A DNA stretch of 64,000 bases from positions 7,068,001-7,132,000 of the forward strand of contig NZ_JAOBTQ010000001.1 in NCBI RefSeq assembly GCF_033366695.1, read 5' to 3'. Positions within the stretch are counted from its first letter, which is position 1, and every line of letters begins with the position of its first letter. Source of the DNA: Streptomyces sp. SCL15-4 (GTDB lineage: Bacteria; Actinomycetota; Actinomycetes; Streptomycetales; Streptomycetaceae). Shown here in pieces: positions 18,907 through 27,567 of the stretch. The translations under genes and the position numbers were made by a program. The notes beneath the pieces are model-generated. The model ran no database searches and was not told the DNA's origin. It worked only from the letters and a program-made list of their open reading frames with translations.

Positions 18907-20352
18907 TCAGTCGGTCTCGGGCCGCCGTTCCAGCAGCGGGGCCGCGTCGGAGAGTACCCCGGTGATCCTCTCCAGCGTCGACCGGTCCCGCTCCACGGCC
19001 TCCAGCACCGGTCCCGCGGCCGTGTTCCAGCGACGGGCCACCGCCGCGGGGTCCTCGCCGGTCAGCAGCCCGGCCGCCTGCGCCGCCGCGCCCAGGGCGA
19101 CCAGTTCCCTGGCCTGCGGGATCTGCACGGGGCGCCCGGAGAGCCGGCGCACGGTCTGCTGCCAGGCGGTGCCGCGTGCCCCGCCGCCGATCAGGAGCAG
19201 CGGGGTGTCGCGGTCGGCGTCCGAGTCGAGCACCAGGTCGAGGGCCCCGAGCAACGCGTGCACCGCGCCGTCGTAGGCCGCCTGCAGCAGCTGGCCGGCC
19301 GTGGTGTCGTGGCGCAGCCCGTGCAGCAGTCCGGAGGCGTGCGGCAGGTTGGGGGTGCGCTCGCCGTCCAGGTACGGCAGCAGGGTCACCGAGCCGCCGG
19401 ACTCGACCGCCTCGCGGTCCAGGCCCAGCAGTGCCGCGACCCGGTCCACCGCCAGGGTGCAGTTCAGGGTGCAGGCGAGGGGCAGCCAGTCCCCGCGCGC
19501 GTCGGCGAAGCCCGCCACCGTGCCGGTCGGGTCGGCGGGGCGGCGCTCGGAGACGGTGTAGACCGTGCCGGAGGTGCCGAGGCTCAGCACCGGCGTGCCG
19601 GGCCGCAGGCCGAGGCCCAGGGCCGCCGCGGCGTTGTCACCGGTGCCGGGGGCCACCAGCGTGCCTTTGGAGAACGGCAGGTCGTGACTGTCGCGCACGG
19701 TGCCGACCACCTCGCCGGGGCGCACGACCCGGGGCAGCAGCGCCGGGTCCAGGCCGATGTGCGCCAGGGTCTCCTCGTCGTACGCCTCGGTGCCGGACGC
19801 CCACCACCCGGTGCCGGAGGCGTCGCCGCGGTCGGTCGTGCCCTGCCCGGTCAGGCGCTCGGTGAGGTAGTCGTGGGGGAGCCGGACGGCCCGGGTCGCG
19901 CGGACCGCCTCCGGCTCGTGCTCGGCGAGCCACGCCCATTTCGTCGCCGTGAAGGAGGCGCCGGGCACGCTGCCGGTGCGTTCGGCCCATGCCTTCGGGC
20001 CGCCCAGCTCCTCGACGAGACGGCGGGCCTGCGGGGCGGAGCGGACGTCGTTCCACAGCAGGGCCGGACGCACCGGCTCACCGTGTTCGTCCAGTGTGAC
20101 CAAGCCGTGCTGCTGGCCGCCGACCGAGACCGCCGCCGCCTCGTGCGCCGCCTCGCCGCACTGGGCGAGCGCCGTGCGCAGCGCGTCCCACCACTGGCGC
20201 GGGTCGCTCTCCCGGCCGGCCCCGTTGGTCACGGTGTGCGGCGCTTGGCCGCTGGCCACGATCCGCCCGGTCGCCACGTCGACGACCAGTGCCTTCGTGG
20301 ACTGGGTGGACGTGTCCACTCCGACGACGAGCGGACCCTCGGCTGCTGACAT
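18907..20352 (-). CDS. xylB: Xylulokinase
   Basis: Phosphorylates D-xylulose for entry into the pentose phosphate pathway. The 481 residues have the FGGY kinase layout: GVDTSTQSTKALVVD for phosphate binding, SVGGQQHGLV, LLWNDVRS, TGDNAAAALGLG and IGGGARGTAWQQTV. ATG 20352 has GGGAGAG seven bases upstream; in-frame codons further up to 20424 lie in the promoter region. Divergent from xylA with a 155-bp shared regulatory region, the standard streptomycete arrangement. Confidence 0.95.
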   Translation of the reverse strand: MSAAEGPLVVGVDTSTQSTKALVVDVATGRIVASGQAPHTVTNGAGRESDPRQWWDALRTALAQCGEAAHEAAAVSVGGQQHGLVTLDEHGEPVRPALLWNDVRSAPQARRLVEELGGPKAWAERTGSVPGASFTATKWAWLAEHEPEAVRATRAVRLPHDYLTERLTGQGTTDRGDASGTGWWASGTEAYDEETLAHIGLDPALLPRVVRPGEVVGTVRDSHDLPFSKGTLVAPGTGDNAAAALGLGLRPGTPVLSLGTSGTVYTVSERRPADPTGTVAGFADARGDWLPLACTLNCTLAVDRVAALLGLDREAVESGGSVTLLPYLDGERTPNLPHASGLLHGLRHDTTAGQLLQAAYDGAVHALLGALDLVLDSDADRDTPLLLIGGGARGTAWQQTVRRLSGRPVQIPQARELVALGAAAQAAGLLTGEDPAAVARRWNTAAGPVLEAVERDRSTLERITGVLSDAAPLLERRPETD

Positions 20353-20418
20353 CGGGCTCTCCCTCTTCCGCGGCTCCGCGGGTTCTGCGGTGGGTGATGA
20401 AGACATCCGGCTGGCGAA

Positions 20419-20431
20419 AGACATGTTGTCT
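20419..20431. promoter_or_regulatory. Inverted repeat in the xylA/xylB divergent promoter region
   Basis: AGACA-TGT-TGTCT, five-base perfect arms around three bases, sits centrally between the divergent starts and is followed by the A/T-rich CATACTAATTTGTAAAC. Position fits an operator for the ROK regulator; the arms are short, so the match could be chance. Confidence 0.35.
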
Positions 20432-20465
20432 CTTCCCAGCGGTGTGTGCGCATACTAATTTGTAA

Positions 20466-21674
<1,209 letters not shown>

Positions 21675-21693
21675 CGCCCACGCGCGCGTACCG

Positions 21694-21722
21694 GCGACCG
21701 CCCCGGCAAAAGGGGCGGTCGC
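21694..21722 (+). terminator. First hairpin terminator after xylA
   Basis: Perfect 11-bp stem GCGACCGCCCC/GGGGCGGTCGC with loop GGCAAAA, 20 bases after the xylA stop. No U-tract, as usual for streptomycetes. Confidence 0.85.
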
Positions 21723-21730
21723 GGAGAGAC

Positions 21731-21764
21731 GCGGGGCCGCCCGCGACACCGCGGGCGGCCCCGC
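21731..21764. terminator. Second hairpin terminator after xylA
   Basis: 15-bp perfect stem (GCGGGGCCGCCCGCG and complement) with a four-base loop ACAC. Very stable; can act on either strand. Confidence 0.85.
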
Positions 21765-21923
21765 GCCCGTCACAGCCAAGGAACCGCGAACCTCCGACGG
21801 CCGGGGGAGAGCCACTAGGGGTGCGTCTCAGGGATACCTCAGGGACGGAGAGCGGAACCGCCGGGAGGAGGAGGTCGTTCTCCGGAGCAGAGGGCGGCGG
21901 TGGCCGCGAAGGAGGCGACACTC

Positions 21924-22070
21924 ATGTCGAAGAACGCGAAGATCGCCGCAGGTGGCGTGGCAGCCGGGCTGATCCTGCTGATACGGCTGCCCTGGTAGGC
22001 GGCGTTCCTGATCATGGTCGGCGTGCCCGTACCCGTGCCCGTGCCCGTGCCCGTACCCGTGCCCGTGCCC
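21924..22070 (+). pseudogene. Small membrane peptide gene interrupted by TAG, with V-P repeat expansion
   Basis: An ATG at 21924 with AAGGAGG nine bases upstream opens a 24-residue hydrophobic peptide (MSKNAKIAAGG...LIRLPW) ending at TAG 21996-21998. The same frame continues without further stops as AAFLIMVGVPVPVP, that is, the hydrophobic segment carries on straight through the stop and into an eight-fold Val-Pro repeat. From memory, streptomycetes carry small proteins of this type with LPWW at this point and a basic C-terminus; a TGG-to-TAG change would explain the stop. Either a genuine 24-residue peptide or, more likely, a recently broken gene. Confidence 0.5.
22023..22070. repeat. Eight tandem GT(G/A)CCC hexanucleotides
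   Basis: Eight consecutive copies of GTGCCC or GTACCC, reading as (Val-Pro)8 in the frame of the preceding small gene. Simple repeat likely to vary in copy number between strains. Confidence 0.85.
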
Positions 22071-22156
22071 GAGCACCGGGCCCGGCCGGCCGGGGACGCG
22101 CTGCTGTGCGGGGAGCGGGCCGAGGGAGCCGGGTGGTGCCGCCCGGCCGCAGAGCG

Positions 22157-22999
22157 TCACAGCGGACGTACGGCCATCTTGTCGAGCGACTCCAGCAGGC
22201 CCGGCAGCTCGGGGCCCCGGCCCACCGGCAGGACCTCGCCAGGCTCGTCGTCGAGCAGGACGAACGCGATGTCGTCGGTGCGGGCCACGAGCGACCAGCC
22301 GGGACCGTCGGCGCGCAGCGTGCGGGCGTCGCCCGGGGCGAACGACGAGCGCACCCTGCCCGGCGGCGGTGGCGAGTCGACGTAGGCACGCGCCTCCGCG
22401 AGCGCCCGGCGGACACCCGCGTGGCCGCCGGTCCTGGCGCCCTCCTCGCCGTCCCGTGCGGACTGCGCGGGGGTCGACCGCTCGCCGGGCGCGGGCAAGT
22501 CGGCGTCGTCGATCTGTTCCCGCCACACGGCCCACCGCAGCGCGATCTCGTCGGCGCCCAGACGGCGCTGGGCCGGCCCCCAGGAGCCGGTGTCCGGCGG
22601 GCTCAGCGCCGGCCGGTCAGCCGCCTCGGCGGGGGGATCGTGCGGTGCGGGCACGCCGGGCGCGGCGACGGCGACGGCCAGGGGCCATCCCGGCAGGGCG
22701 GTCACGACCGCGCGTTCGTCCGGGGACAGCTCGTATTCCATGCCGCAGTCCCAGGACGCGATCGCCACGGCGACCAGCGAGACGTCGTCGATGACGACCG
22801 TCCATCGAGCGCCGTTCCCGTCCTGCCCCAGCACCAGGCCGTACCCGTCGGCGAGCGGAGGCAGATCCAGCGCCGCGCACGCCTGAGGGTAGTCGTCGCC
22901 CAGCACGCTCGGGAACTGTGCCGGCGTCAGCAGTACCGCCGTCAGCACATACAGCGCGTCGTCCGCGGCGGCGACGGCCATATCGTCCGTCCCGGCCAT
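22157..22999 (-). CDS. Conserved-looking protein of unknown function
   Basis: Protein of 280 residues that I do not recognise. The first 130 residues have alternating hydrophobic strands (YVLTAVLLTPAQ, RWTVVIDDVSLVAVAIASWDCG), a middle stretch is acidic and Pro/Ala rich, and the end again shows strands (WSLVARTDDIAFVLLDDE). No signal or membrane segment. ATG 22999 has GGGGAGG five bases upstream and is preferred over an upstream in-frame codon. Confidence 0.75.
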   Translation of the reverse strand: MAGTDDMAVAAADDALYVLTAVLLTPAQFPSVLGDDYPQACAALDLPPLADGYGLVLGQDGNGARWTVVIDDVSLVAVAIASWDCGMEYELSPDERAVVTALPGWPLAVAVAAPGVPAPHDPPAEAADRPALSPPDTGSWGPAQRRLGADEIALRWAVWREQIDDADLPAPGERSTPAQSARDGEEGARTGGHAGVRRALAEARAYVDSPPPPGRVRSSFAPGDARTLRADGPGWSLVARTDDIAFVLLDDEPGEVLPVGRGPELPGLLESLDKMAVRPL

Positions 23000-23142
23000 C
23001 CCAGCCTCCCCAGTGGTTCGTCCGTCGGCGCGCACCCTAGTGCGAGCGGAAGCCGGTTGTCACGGCTCCGGGCGCCAGGCGGAGCTGCGGGTTTCCGCCT
23101 GGACAGGGGCGAAACGACCACGTGTACGCAAGGGGGTTCCGT

Positions 23143-23439
23143 TCAGTTTGCGGGCAAGCCGAGGAGATCGCGGGCCACCGCGCCAGGCGACTCGTCACGC
23201 TCCCGGGCCAGTGCGACGACCGCCCGGCAGGCCAGCTCGCTCACCCCGAAGGACAGTGCCTCCGGCGACACCCAGGCCGCCGCCTCCTCGGCCCGGTCCT
23301 CGTCGTCCTCCACGCGAGCGGCCACATAGACGGCCGCCGCCTCGAACAAGTTGTGCGCGCGCTGCCGCGGGACGTCCGCCGGCCGCGGTTGCGTGGGCGC
23401 GCGGAACCTGCCGGTGTACCTGCGGATCGCGTCGAACAC
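23143..23439 (-). CDS. Small protein of unknown function
   Basis: About 98 residues, acidic in the middle (RVEDDEDRAEEAAAW) and otherwise helical. Two GTG codons at 23448 and 23439 compete; the second has GGGAGAG at a workable distance and is chosen. Transcribed away from the MpaB-like oxygenase gene with about 95 bp between. Family not recognised. Confidence 0.65.
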   Translation of the reverse strand: MFDAIRRYTGRFRAPTQPRPADVPRQRAHNLFEAAAVYVAARVEDDEDRAEEAAAWVSPEALSFGVSELACRAVVALARERDESPGAVARDLLGLPAN

Positions 23440-23535
23440 GTGGACCACCCTCTCCCCGAACGAGTCAGGACTGATCGCTCATCTGGTGCTTCACAACGTA
23501 GAGTTGGAGTTCCGGCGGCAGAAGGGGGCGACGCG

Positions 23536-24441
23536 GTGAAGCGGTTCGAACAGCTGGGGCGGATCCGTCGGCTGGACCCGGTGGCGGACGCGCTGGAGAT
23601 CCACCGGATCAGCGTCACCCTGGAGTTCCCCTGGGACTACACGCGCGCCTTGGAACTCGCCCTGTACCGCACCTACGCGGTGCCGAGCATCGGCCGCCTG
23701 CTCGCACGGACGGCGGAGCTGACCGAGCGCACGCAGAAGCGCTACGACGACACGGCGCTCCTCCTCGACACCGTGCTGGAGCACGGTTTCGCCGCGGAGC
23801 AGGGGCGTACGGCGATCCGCCGCATCAACCAGATGCACCGCAGCTACGACATCAGCGACGACGACATGCGGTACGTGCTGAGCACGTTCGTGGTGGTGCC
23901 CAGGCGCTGGATCGACACCTACGGCTGGCGGCGGCTGTCCCGGCACGAGATCATCGCCGGCACCGAGTACTACCGCACCCTCGGCCGGCACATGGGCATC
24001 CCGGACATCCCCCGGACCTACGAGGAGTTCGAAGCCCTCCTCGACTCCTATGAAGAGACCCACTTCGGCTGGGACGAGGAAGCCCGGCGCGTCTCCGACG
24101 CCACGCTCGGCCTGATGGCCTCCTGGTATCCCCGGCCCCTGGCCCCGCTGCTGCGCACGGCCACCCTCGCCCTGCTCGACGAGCCGCTGCTGCGCGCCTT
24201 CCGCTATTCCCGACCCGGCCCGACGGCCACCGCGCTGGTGCGCCGGGCCGTATGGACGCGCGGCCGGCTGGTCCGGCTTCTGCCGCCGCGCCGCACTCCG
24301 CACTTCGCGCGTCAGAACTGGGAGATCAAGGGCTACCCCGACGGCTACCGCGTGGCCGACCTGGGCACCCGCCCGGTCCCCGGACTGCGCGGCTGCCCGG
24401 TGCGGCACCGGGACACCTCAGCGGCCGACCCCGTCGAGTGA
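23536..24441 (+). CDS. MpaB-type (DUF2236) oxygenase family protein
   Basis: Protein of 301 residues in the family of rubber oxygenase Lcp and ER-bound oxygenase MpaB, which use heme or similar cofactors for oxidative cleavage. Visible signatures are the N-terminal EFPWDYTRALELALYRTYAVPSI, the His-containing RINQMHRSYDISDDDMRYVLSTF and the RWIDTYGWRRLS segment. GTG 23536 follows AAGGGGG. Its last 24 bases overlap the convergent PadR gene. Substrate unknown. Confidence 0.8.
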   Translation: MKRFEQLGRIRRLDPVADALEIHRISVTLEFPWDYTRALELALYRTYAVPSIGRLLARTAELTERTQKRYDDTALLLDTVLEHGFAAEQGRTAIRRINQMHRSYDISDDDMRYVLSTFVVVPRRWIDTYGWRRLSRHEIIAGTEYYRTLGRHMGIPDIPRTYEEFEALLDSYEETHFGWDEEARRVSDATLGLMASWYPRPLAPLLRTATLALLDEPLLRAFRYSRPGPTATALVRRAVWTRGRLVRLLPPRRTPHFARQNWEIKGYPDGYRVADLGTRPVPGLRGCPVRHRDTSAADPVE

Positions 24442-24951
24442 GGCGAGAGTGTCGCGCAGCCAGGCCAGTTCGGCCCGGCTCGTGGCCCGCGCGATGGTGA
24501 GGACACCCCGGCGGAAGGGGTCGTCCAGTTCTTCGGCGCTCAGCGGTCGGTCGCCGTCGTAGAAGAAGCTCGCCGGTTCCTCCAGGAAGGCCAGCCGGCG
24601 TCGCAGCACGGCCGACTGTGCGCCGGGGTCCGCCAAGTGCCGCAGGAACGCGAGCAGCGTGAACCAGTGGTTCTCGTCGGTGATCTCCCGCTGGGCCGGC
24701 TCGGCGAGCCGGCGCATCAGCTCGCGCCCGCCCTCCTCGGTCAGCCTCAGCACATGGCGCGGCGCGGCGACGGCACCGGGCTCGGTGGACCGTACCAGCA
24801 GGCCCGCCTTCTCCAGCCGCTTGATCGCCGGGTACAAGGTGCTCTCGGCGACCGGACGCACATGTCCGGTGAGCGCGGCGATCTGACGGCGCAGGACGTA
24901 CCCGTGCAGCGGCGCGTCGTACAGGAATCCCAGGATGGCGAGTTCGAGCAT
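24418..24951 (-). CDS. PadR family transcriptional regulator
   Basis: Repressor of 177 residues. The winged HTH is at 1-75 (LAILGFLYDAPLHGYVLRRQI, VAESTLYPAIKRLEKAGLL), followed by a helical dimerisation domain typical of the long (subfamily 1) PadR proteins. It diverges from the alpha/beta hydrolase gene, with a perfect 18-bp palindrome between the two starts, so it likely represses both itself and the hydrolase. Confidence 0.93.
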   Translation of the reverse strand: MLELAILGFLYDAPLHGYVLRRQIAALTGHVRPVAESTLYPAIKRLEKAGLLVRSTEPGAVAAPRHVLRLTEEGGRELMRRLAEPAQREITDENHWFTLLAFLRHLADPGAQSAVLRRRLAFLEEPASFFYDGDRPLSAEELDDPFRRGVLTIARATSRAELAWLRDTLASLDGVGR

Positions 24952-24987
24952 GGCCGCATTCTTACGCAGGAGTACATCGCGGCATCA

Positions 24988-25005
24988 ATACCGCCTTGGC
25001 GGTAT
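24988..25005. promoter_or_regulatory. Perfect palindromic operator for PadR
   Basis: ATACCGCC-TT-GGCGGTAT, eight-base arms around two bases, lies between the PadR start (24951) and the hydrolase start (25057) and overlaps the expected promoters of both. Strong candidate for the PadR-binding site. Confidence 0.75.
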
Positions 25006-25056
25006 ACCTCGTAGTCGATGTATGGTGAGGCGTCGTCGAAACACTGGGAGGGGTGC

Positions 25057-25812
25057 ATGCGGCAGGCCGCGTTCGACAGCGAGGGAAGCCATATCCGGTG
25101 GACGGACGTGCCCGGCGCGGAGCCCGCCCGGGTGTACCTGCACGGACTCGGGTCGATGTCCGCCGTCTACCACGCCCACATCGCGGCCCGTCCCGAACTC
25201 GTCGGCAGACGCGGCCTGTTCATCGACCTGCCGGGCCACGGCACGAGCGACCGGCCCCAGGACTTCGGCTACACCCTGGACGACCATGCCCACGCGGTCG
25301 CGGTCGCACTGGACGCGGCCGGAGTCACGGGCGCCGAACTGGTCGCGCACAGCATGGGCGGCTCCGTCGCCATCGTCCTCGCCCACCGGCGGCCCGACCT
25401 CGTCTCCCGGCTGGTTCTGACGGAGGCCAATCTGGACGCCTTCCCACCGTCGAGCGCCGCCAGCAGCGCGATCGCCGCCTATGACGAGGAGGAGTTCGTC
25501 GCGAAGGGGCACGCGCGCGTGCTCGGCGCCGTCGGCCCGCTGTGGGCGGCCACCATGCGGCTGACCGACCCGCGTGCCCTGCACCGCAGCGCCGTCGGCC
25601 TGTGCCAGGGCTCCAGCCCCGTGATGCGTACGCTCCTTGAGGCACTGCCCGTCGACCGCGTCTTCCTCCAGGGCGAGCGCAGCGGTGAGGTCTCGGGTCG
25701 GCAGAGCCTGGAAGCCGCCGGGGTGCGCGTGGTGACGGTGCCCGGCGCCGGGCACAACGTCATGTTCGACAACCCCGACGCCTTCGTGGCAGCCATCGCC
25801 GCAACGGCCTGA
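25057..25812 (+). CDS. Alpha/beta-fold hydrolase
   Basis: Hydrolase of 251 residues. HGLGSMSAVY forms the oxyanion loop, nucleophile Ser is in AHSMGGS, the acid lies in the C-terminal third and the His is in PGAGHNVMFDNP. Residue spacing is normal for esterase/peptidase-like members of the family. ATG 25057 has GGGAGGG six bases upstream. Probably controlled by the divergent PadR regulator; substrate unknown. Confidence 0.92.
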   Translation: MRQAAFDSEGSHIRWTDVPGAEPARVYLHGLGSMSAVYHAHIAARPELVGRRGLFIDLPGHGTSDRPQDFGYTLDDHAHAVAVALDAAGVTGAELVAHSMGGSVAIVLAHRRPDLVSRLVLTEANLDAFPPSSAASSAIAAYDEEEFVAKGHARVLGAVGPLWAATMRLTDPRALHRSAVGLCQGSSPVMRTLLEALPVDRVFLQGERSGEVSGRQSLEAAGVRVVTVPGAGHNVMFDNPDAFVAAIAATA

Positions 25813-25828
25813 TTCCGGCGAGTGGCGG

Positions 25829-26437
25829 TCAGTCCTCGCGGACCGCGAGCGCGAGGAAGCGGGCGTCCTCGTCCACGTACGACGTCATGCGCCAGCCAGA
25901 ACGTGCCAGCAGCGGGCGGAGGTTGGCCTCGGCCCGCAGGTCGTCGGGAGTGATCCGGCGGCCCTGCCGCGCCGCCAGGGCCGCACGACCGATCGGATGG
26001 AAGAGCGCGAGCGTGCCGCCCCGCCGCACGCCGCGGGCCAGTTCCCGCAGGTTGTCCACCGGATGCGGCAGGTGGGCGATCAGGCCGGCCGCGAACACGG
26101 CGTCCAGGCAGCCGGACCGCAGCGGCAGCGCGGCGATGTCCGCGAGGAGCAGGCTCCCCTCGCGGTGCCGGTCGGCCCGCACGGCGGCCTGGAGCATCGC
26201 CGGGGTCAGATCGGCCCCCAGCACCATGCCCGAAGGGCCGACGGCGGCCCGCAGGGGCGGCAGGGCCCGTCCCGTGCCGCAGCCCGCGTCCAGGACGCGG
26301 TCTCCCTCGCGCAACCCGAGGTCGGCTACGGCGGCGGTGTACGCAGGGCCGTCATCCGGGAACCGGTCGTCCCAGCCGGCGGCCCGGGCGGTGAAGAACT
26401 CCTGGACATGGGTGTGTTCGTCGCTCATGCTCCGCAT
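25829..26437 (-). CDS. Class I SAM-dependent methyltransferase
   Basis: Small-molecule type methyltransferase of about 202 residues. Motif I is VLDAGCGTGRALPPL, motif II follows in VLGADLTPAML, and the region after it reads LDAVFAAGLIAHLPHP. Start is uncertain between ATG 26437 and ATG 26428; the first is kept because the second leaves no room for a ribosome site. Convergent with the hydrolase gene, 16 bp apart. Confidence 0.88.
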   Translation of the reverse strand: MRSMSDEHTHVQEFFTARAAGWDDRFPDDGPAYTAAVADLGLREGDRVLDAGCGTGRALPPLRAAVGPSGMVLGADLTPAMLQAAVRADRHREGSLLLADIAALPLRSGCLDAVFAAGLIAHLPHPVDNLRELARGVRRGGTLALFHPIGRAALAARQGRRITPDDLRAEANLRPLLARSGWRMTSYVDEDARFLALAVRED

Positions 26438-26507
26438 GATTCCGCACCGCCACCCGGCCGTCGCCGGCGCCGTCACGGTCGCGACGACAACCGCACGCTC
26501 CCGCGGC

Positions 26508-26936
26508 TCAGGCCGCGAGGTCCCGTACCGCCACCACGTTGTCGAGGGTGACGCGGACGAGGAGTTCTCCCGGTACGCCGTTGCGGGCGCCGTACTCCTC
26601 GGCCTGGTCCTCGCCGACGTACCGGGCGGCGATCCGGGTGGCCCACTGGCGGAGTTCGGCCAGATCGTCCGACAGCTCGGCGTGGCCGTTCAGCACCACG
26701 AAATGGAACGGCGGGCGGTCGTCGTCCACGCACAGGGCGACCCGGCCGTCACGGGTCAGATTGCGCCCCTTCACGGTGTCCTTGCCGGTGGTGAGCACCA
26801 GCTCGTCCCCGTCCAGGACGAACCAGACGGGCGCCACATGGGGTCTTCCATCAGCGCGAACGGTCGACAGCTTGCCGGTGCGGGTGCCGTCGGAGACGAA
26901 CGCCCGCCATTCCTCATCGGTCATCTTCTCTGCCAT
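26508..26936 (-). CDS. PPOX-class flavin/F420-dependent oxidoreductase
   Basis: Split-barrel protein of 142 residues resembling pyridoxamine 5'-phosphate oxidases. Signatures include GKLSTVRADGRPHVAPVWFVLDGDELVLTTG, then RVALCVDDDRPPFHFVVLNG. Family members bind FMN or deazaflavin F420; this TIGR-like short form is more often F420-dependent in actinobacteria. ATG 26936 with CAGGATGG before it. Transcribed away from the roadblock gene. Confidence 0.88.
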   Translation of the reverse strand: MAEKMTDEEWRAFVSDGTRTGKLSTVRADGRPHVAPVWFVLDGDELVLTTGKDTVKGRNLTRDGRVALCVDDDRPPFHFVVLNGHAELSDDLAELRQWATRIAARYVGEDQAEEYGARNGVPGELLVRVTLDNVVAVRDLAA

Positions 26937-27027
26937 GCGTCCATCCTGCTTGCCCGCGCGCCGGTCGTGGGGAAGGCTGGCGGAGAGTTCCTCCAGCCAG
27001 GGGGAGACATCACACGGGGAGAGGGAC

Positions 27028-27441
27028 ATGGCGCAGAACCAGGGCCTCGGCTGGCTCCTGGACGATCTGACCGAGCGGGTGGACCACGTCCGCCACGCGC
27101 TGGTCCTGTCGAACGACGGGCTGGTCACCGCGGCGAGCACGGGCCTACGCCGCGAGGACGCCGAGCATCTGGCCGCCGTGGCGTCCGGACTGCACAGCCT
27201 GGCCAAGGGCTCGGGACGTCACTTCGGCGCGGGCAGGGTGCGCCAGACGATGATCGAATACGACGATGCCGTGCTGTTCGTGACCGCGGCCGGCACCGGC
27301 AGCTGTCTGTGCCTGCTCAGCGGGGCGGAGGCGGACATCGGCCAGATCGCCTACGAGATGACCCTGCTCGTGAACCGGGTCGGCGAACACCTGGGGATCG
27401 ATGCCAGGCAACCCGAGCGAACTCGGAAAGCGGGCGCCTGA
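27028..27441 (+). CDS. Roadblock/LC7 domain protein (orphan CvnB-like)
   Basis: Protein of 137 residues with the roadblock fold (LGWLLDDLTERVDHVRHALVLSNDGLVTAAS, later IAYEMTLLVNRVGEHL). In streptomycetes such proteins are the B member of conservons, acting with a sensor kinase-like protein, a DUF742 protein and a small GTPase. None of those partners is adjacent here, so this copy is an orphan. ATG 27028 follows GGGGAGAGG. Confidence 0.9.
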   Translation: MAQNQGLGWLLDDLTERVDHVRHALVLSNDGLVTAASTGLRREDAEHLAAVASGLHSLAKGSGRHFGAGRVRQTMIEYDDAVLFVTAAGTGSCLCLLSGAEADIGQIAYEMTLLVNRVGEHLGIDARQPERTRKAGA

Positions 27442-27468
27442 CCTGCGGGTTTTCTCACCCCCGTGGAG

Positions 27469-27477
27469 TTATCCACA
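27469..27477 (+). promoter_or_regulatory. Isolated DnaA-box-like site
   Basis: TTATCCACA lies in the intergenic region between the roadblock and DUF6397-like genes. A single copy, so not an origin. Confidence 0.35.
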
Positions 27478-27567
27478 GGCTCGCCACGATGTGCCGCGAA
27501 CCGGCTACGGTGAGTGCACGGCGAACGCACCGGGCGTGAGCCAAGGACTCCACGGGGGAGTAGGACC

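Noticed and set aside
15433..20349. 1638-residue plus-strand frame
   Set aside because: Mirror frame over permease, ROK and xylB genes, rich in Gly, Arg, Gln and His as typical for GC-rich antisense; no family features.
22014..22385. 123-residue frame starting within the Val-Pro repeat
   Set aside because: Start has no ribosome site and most of the frame is antisense to the unknown gene at 22157-22999; kept only as the tail of the interrupted small gene.
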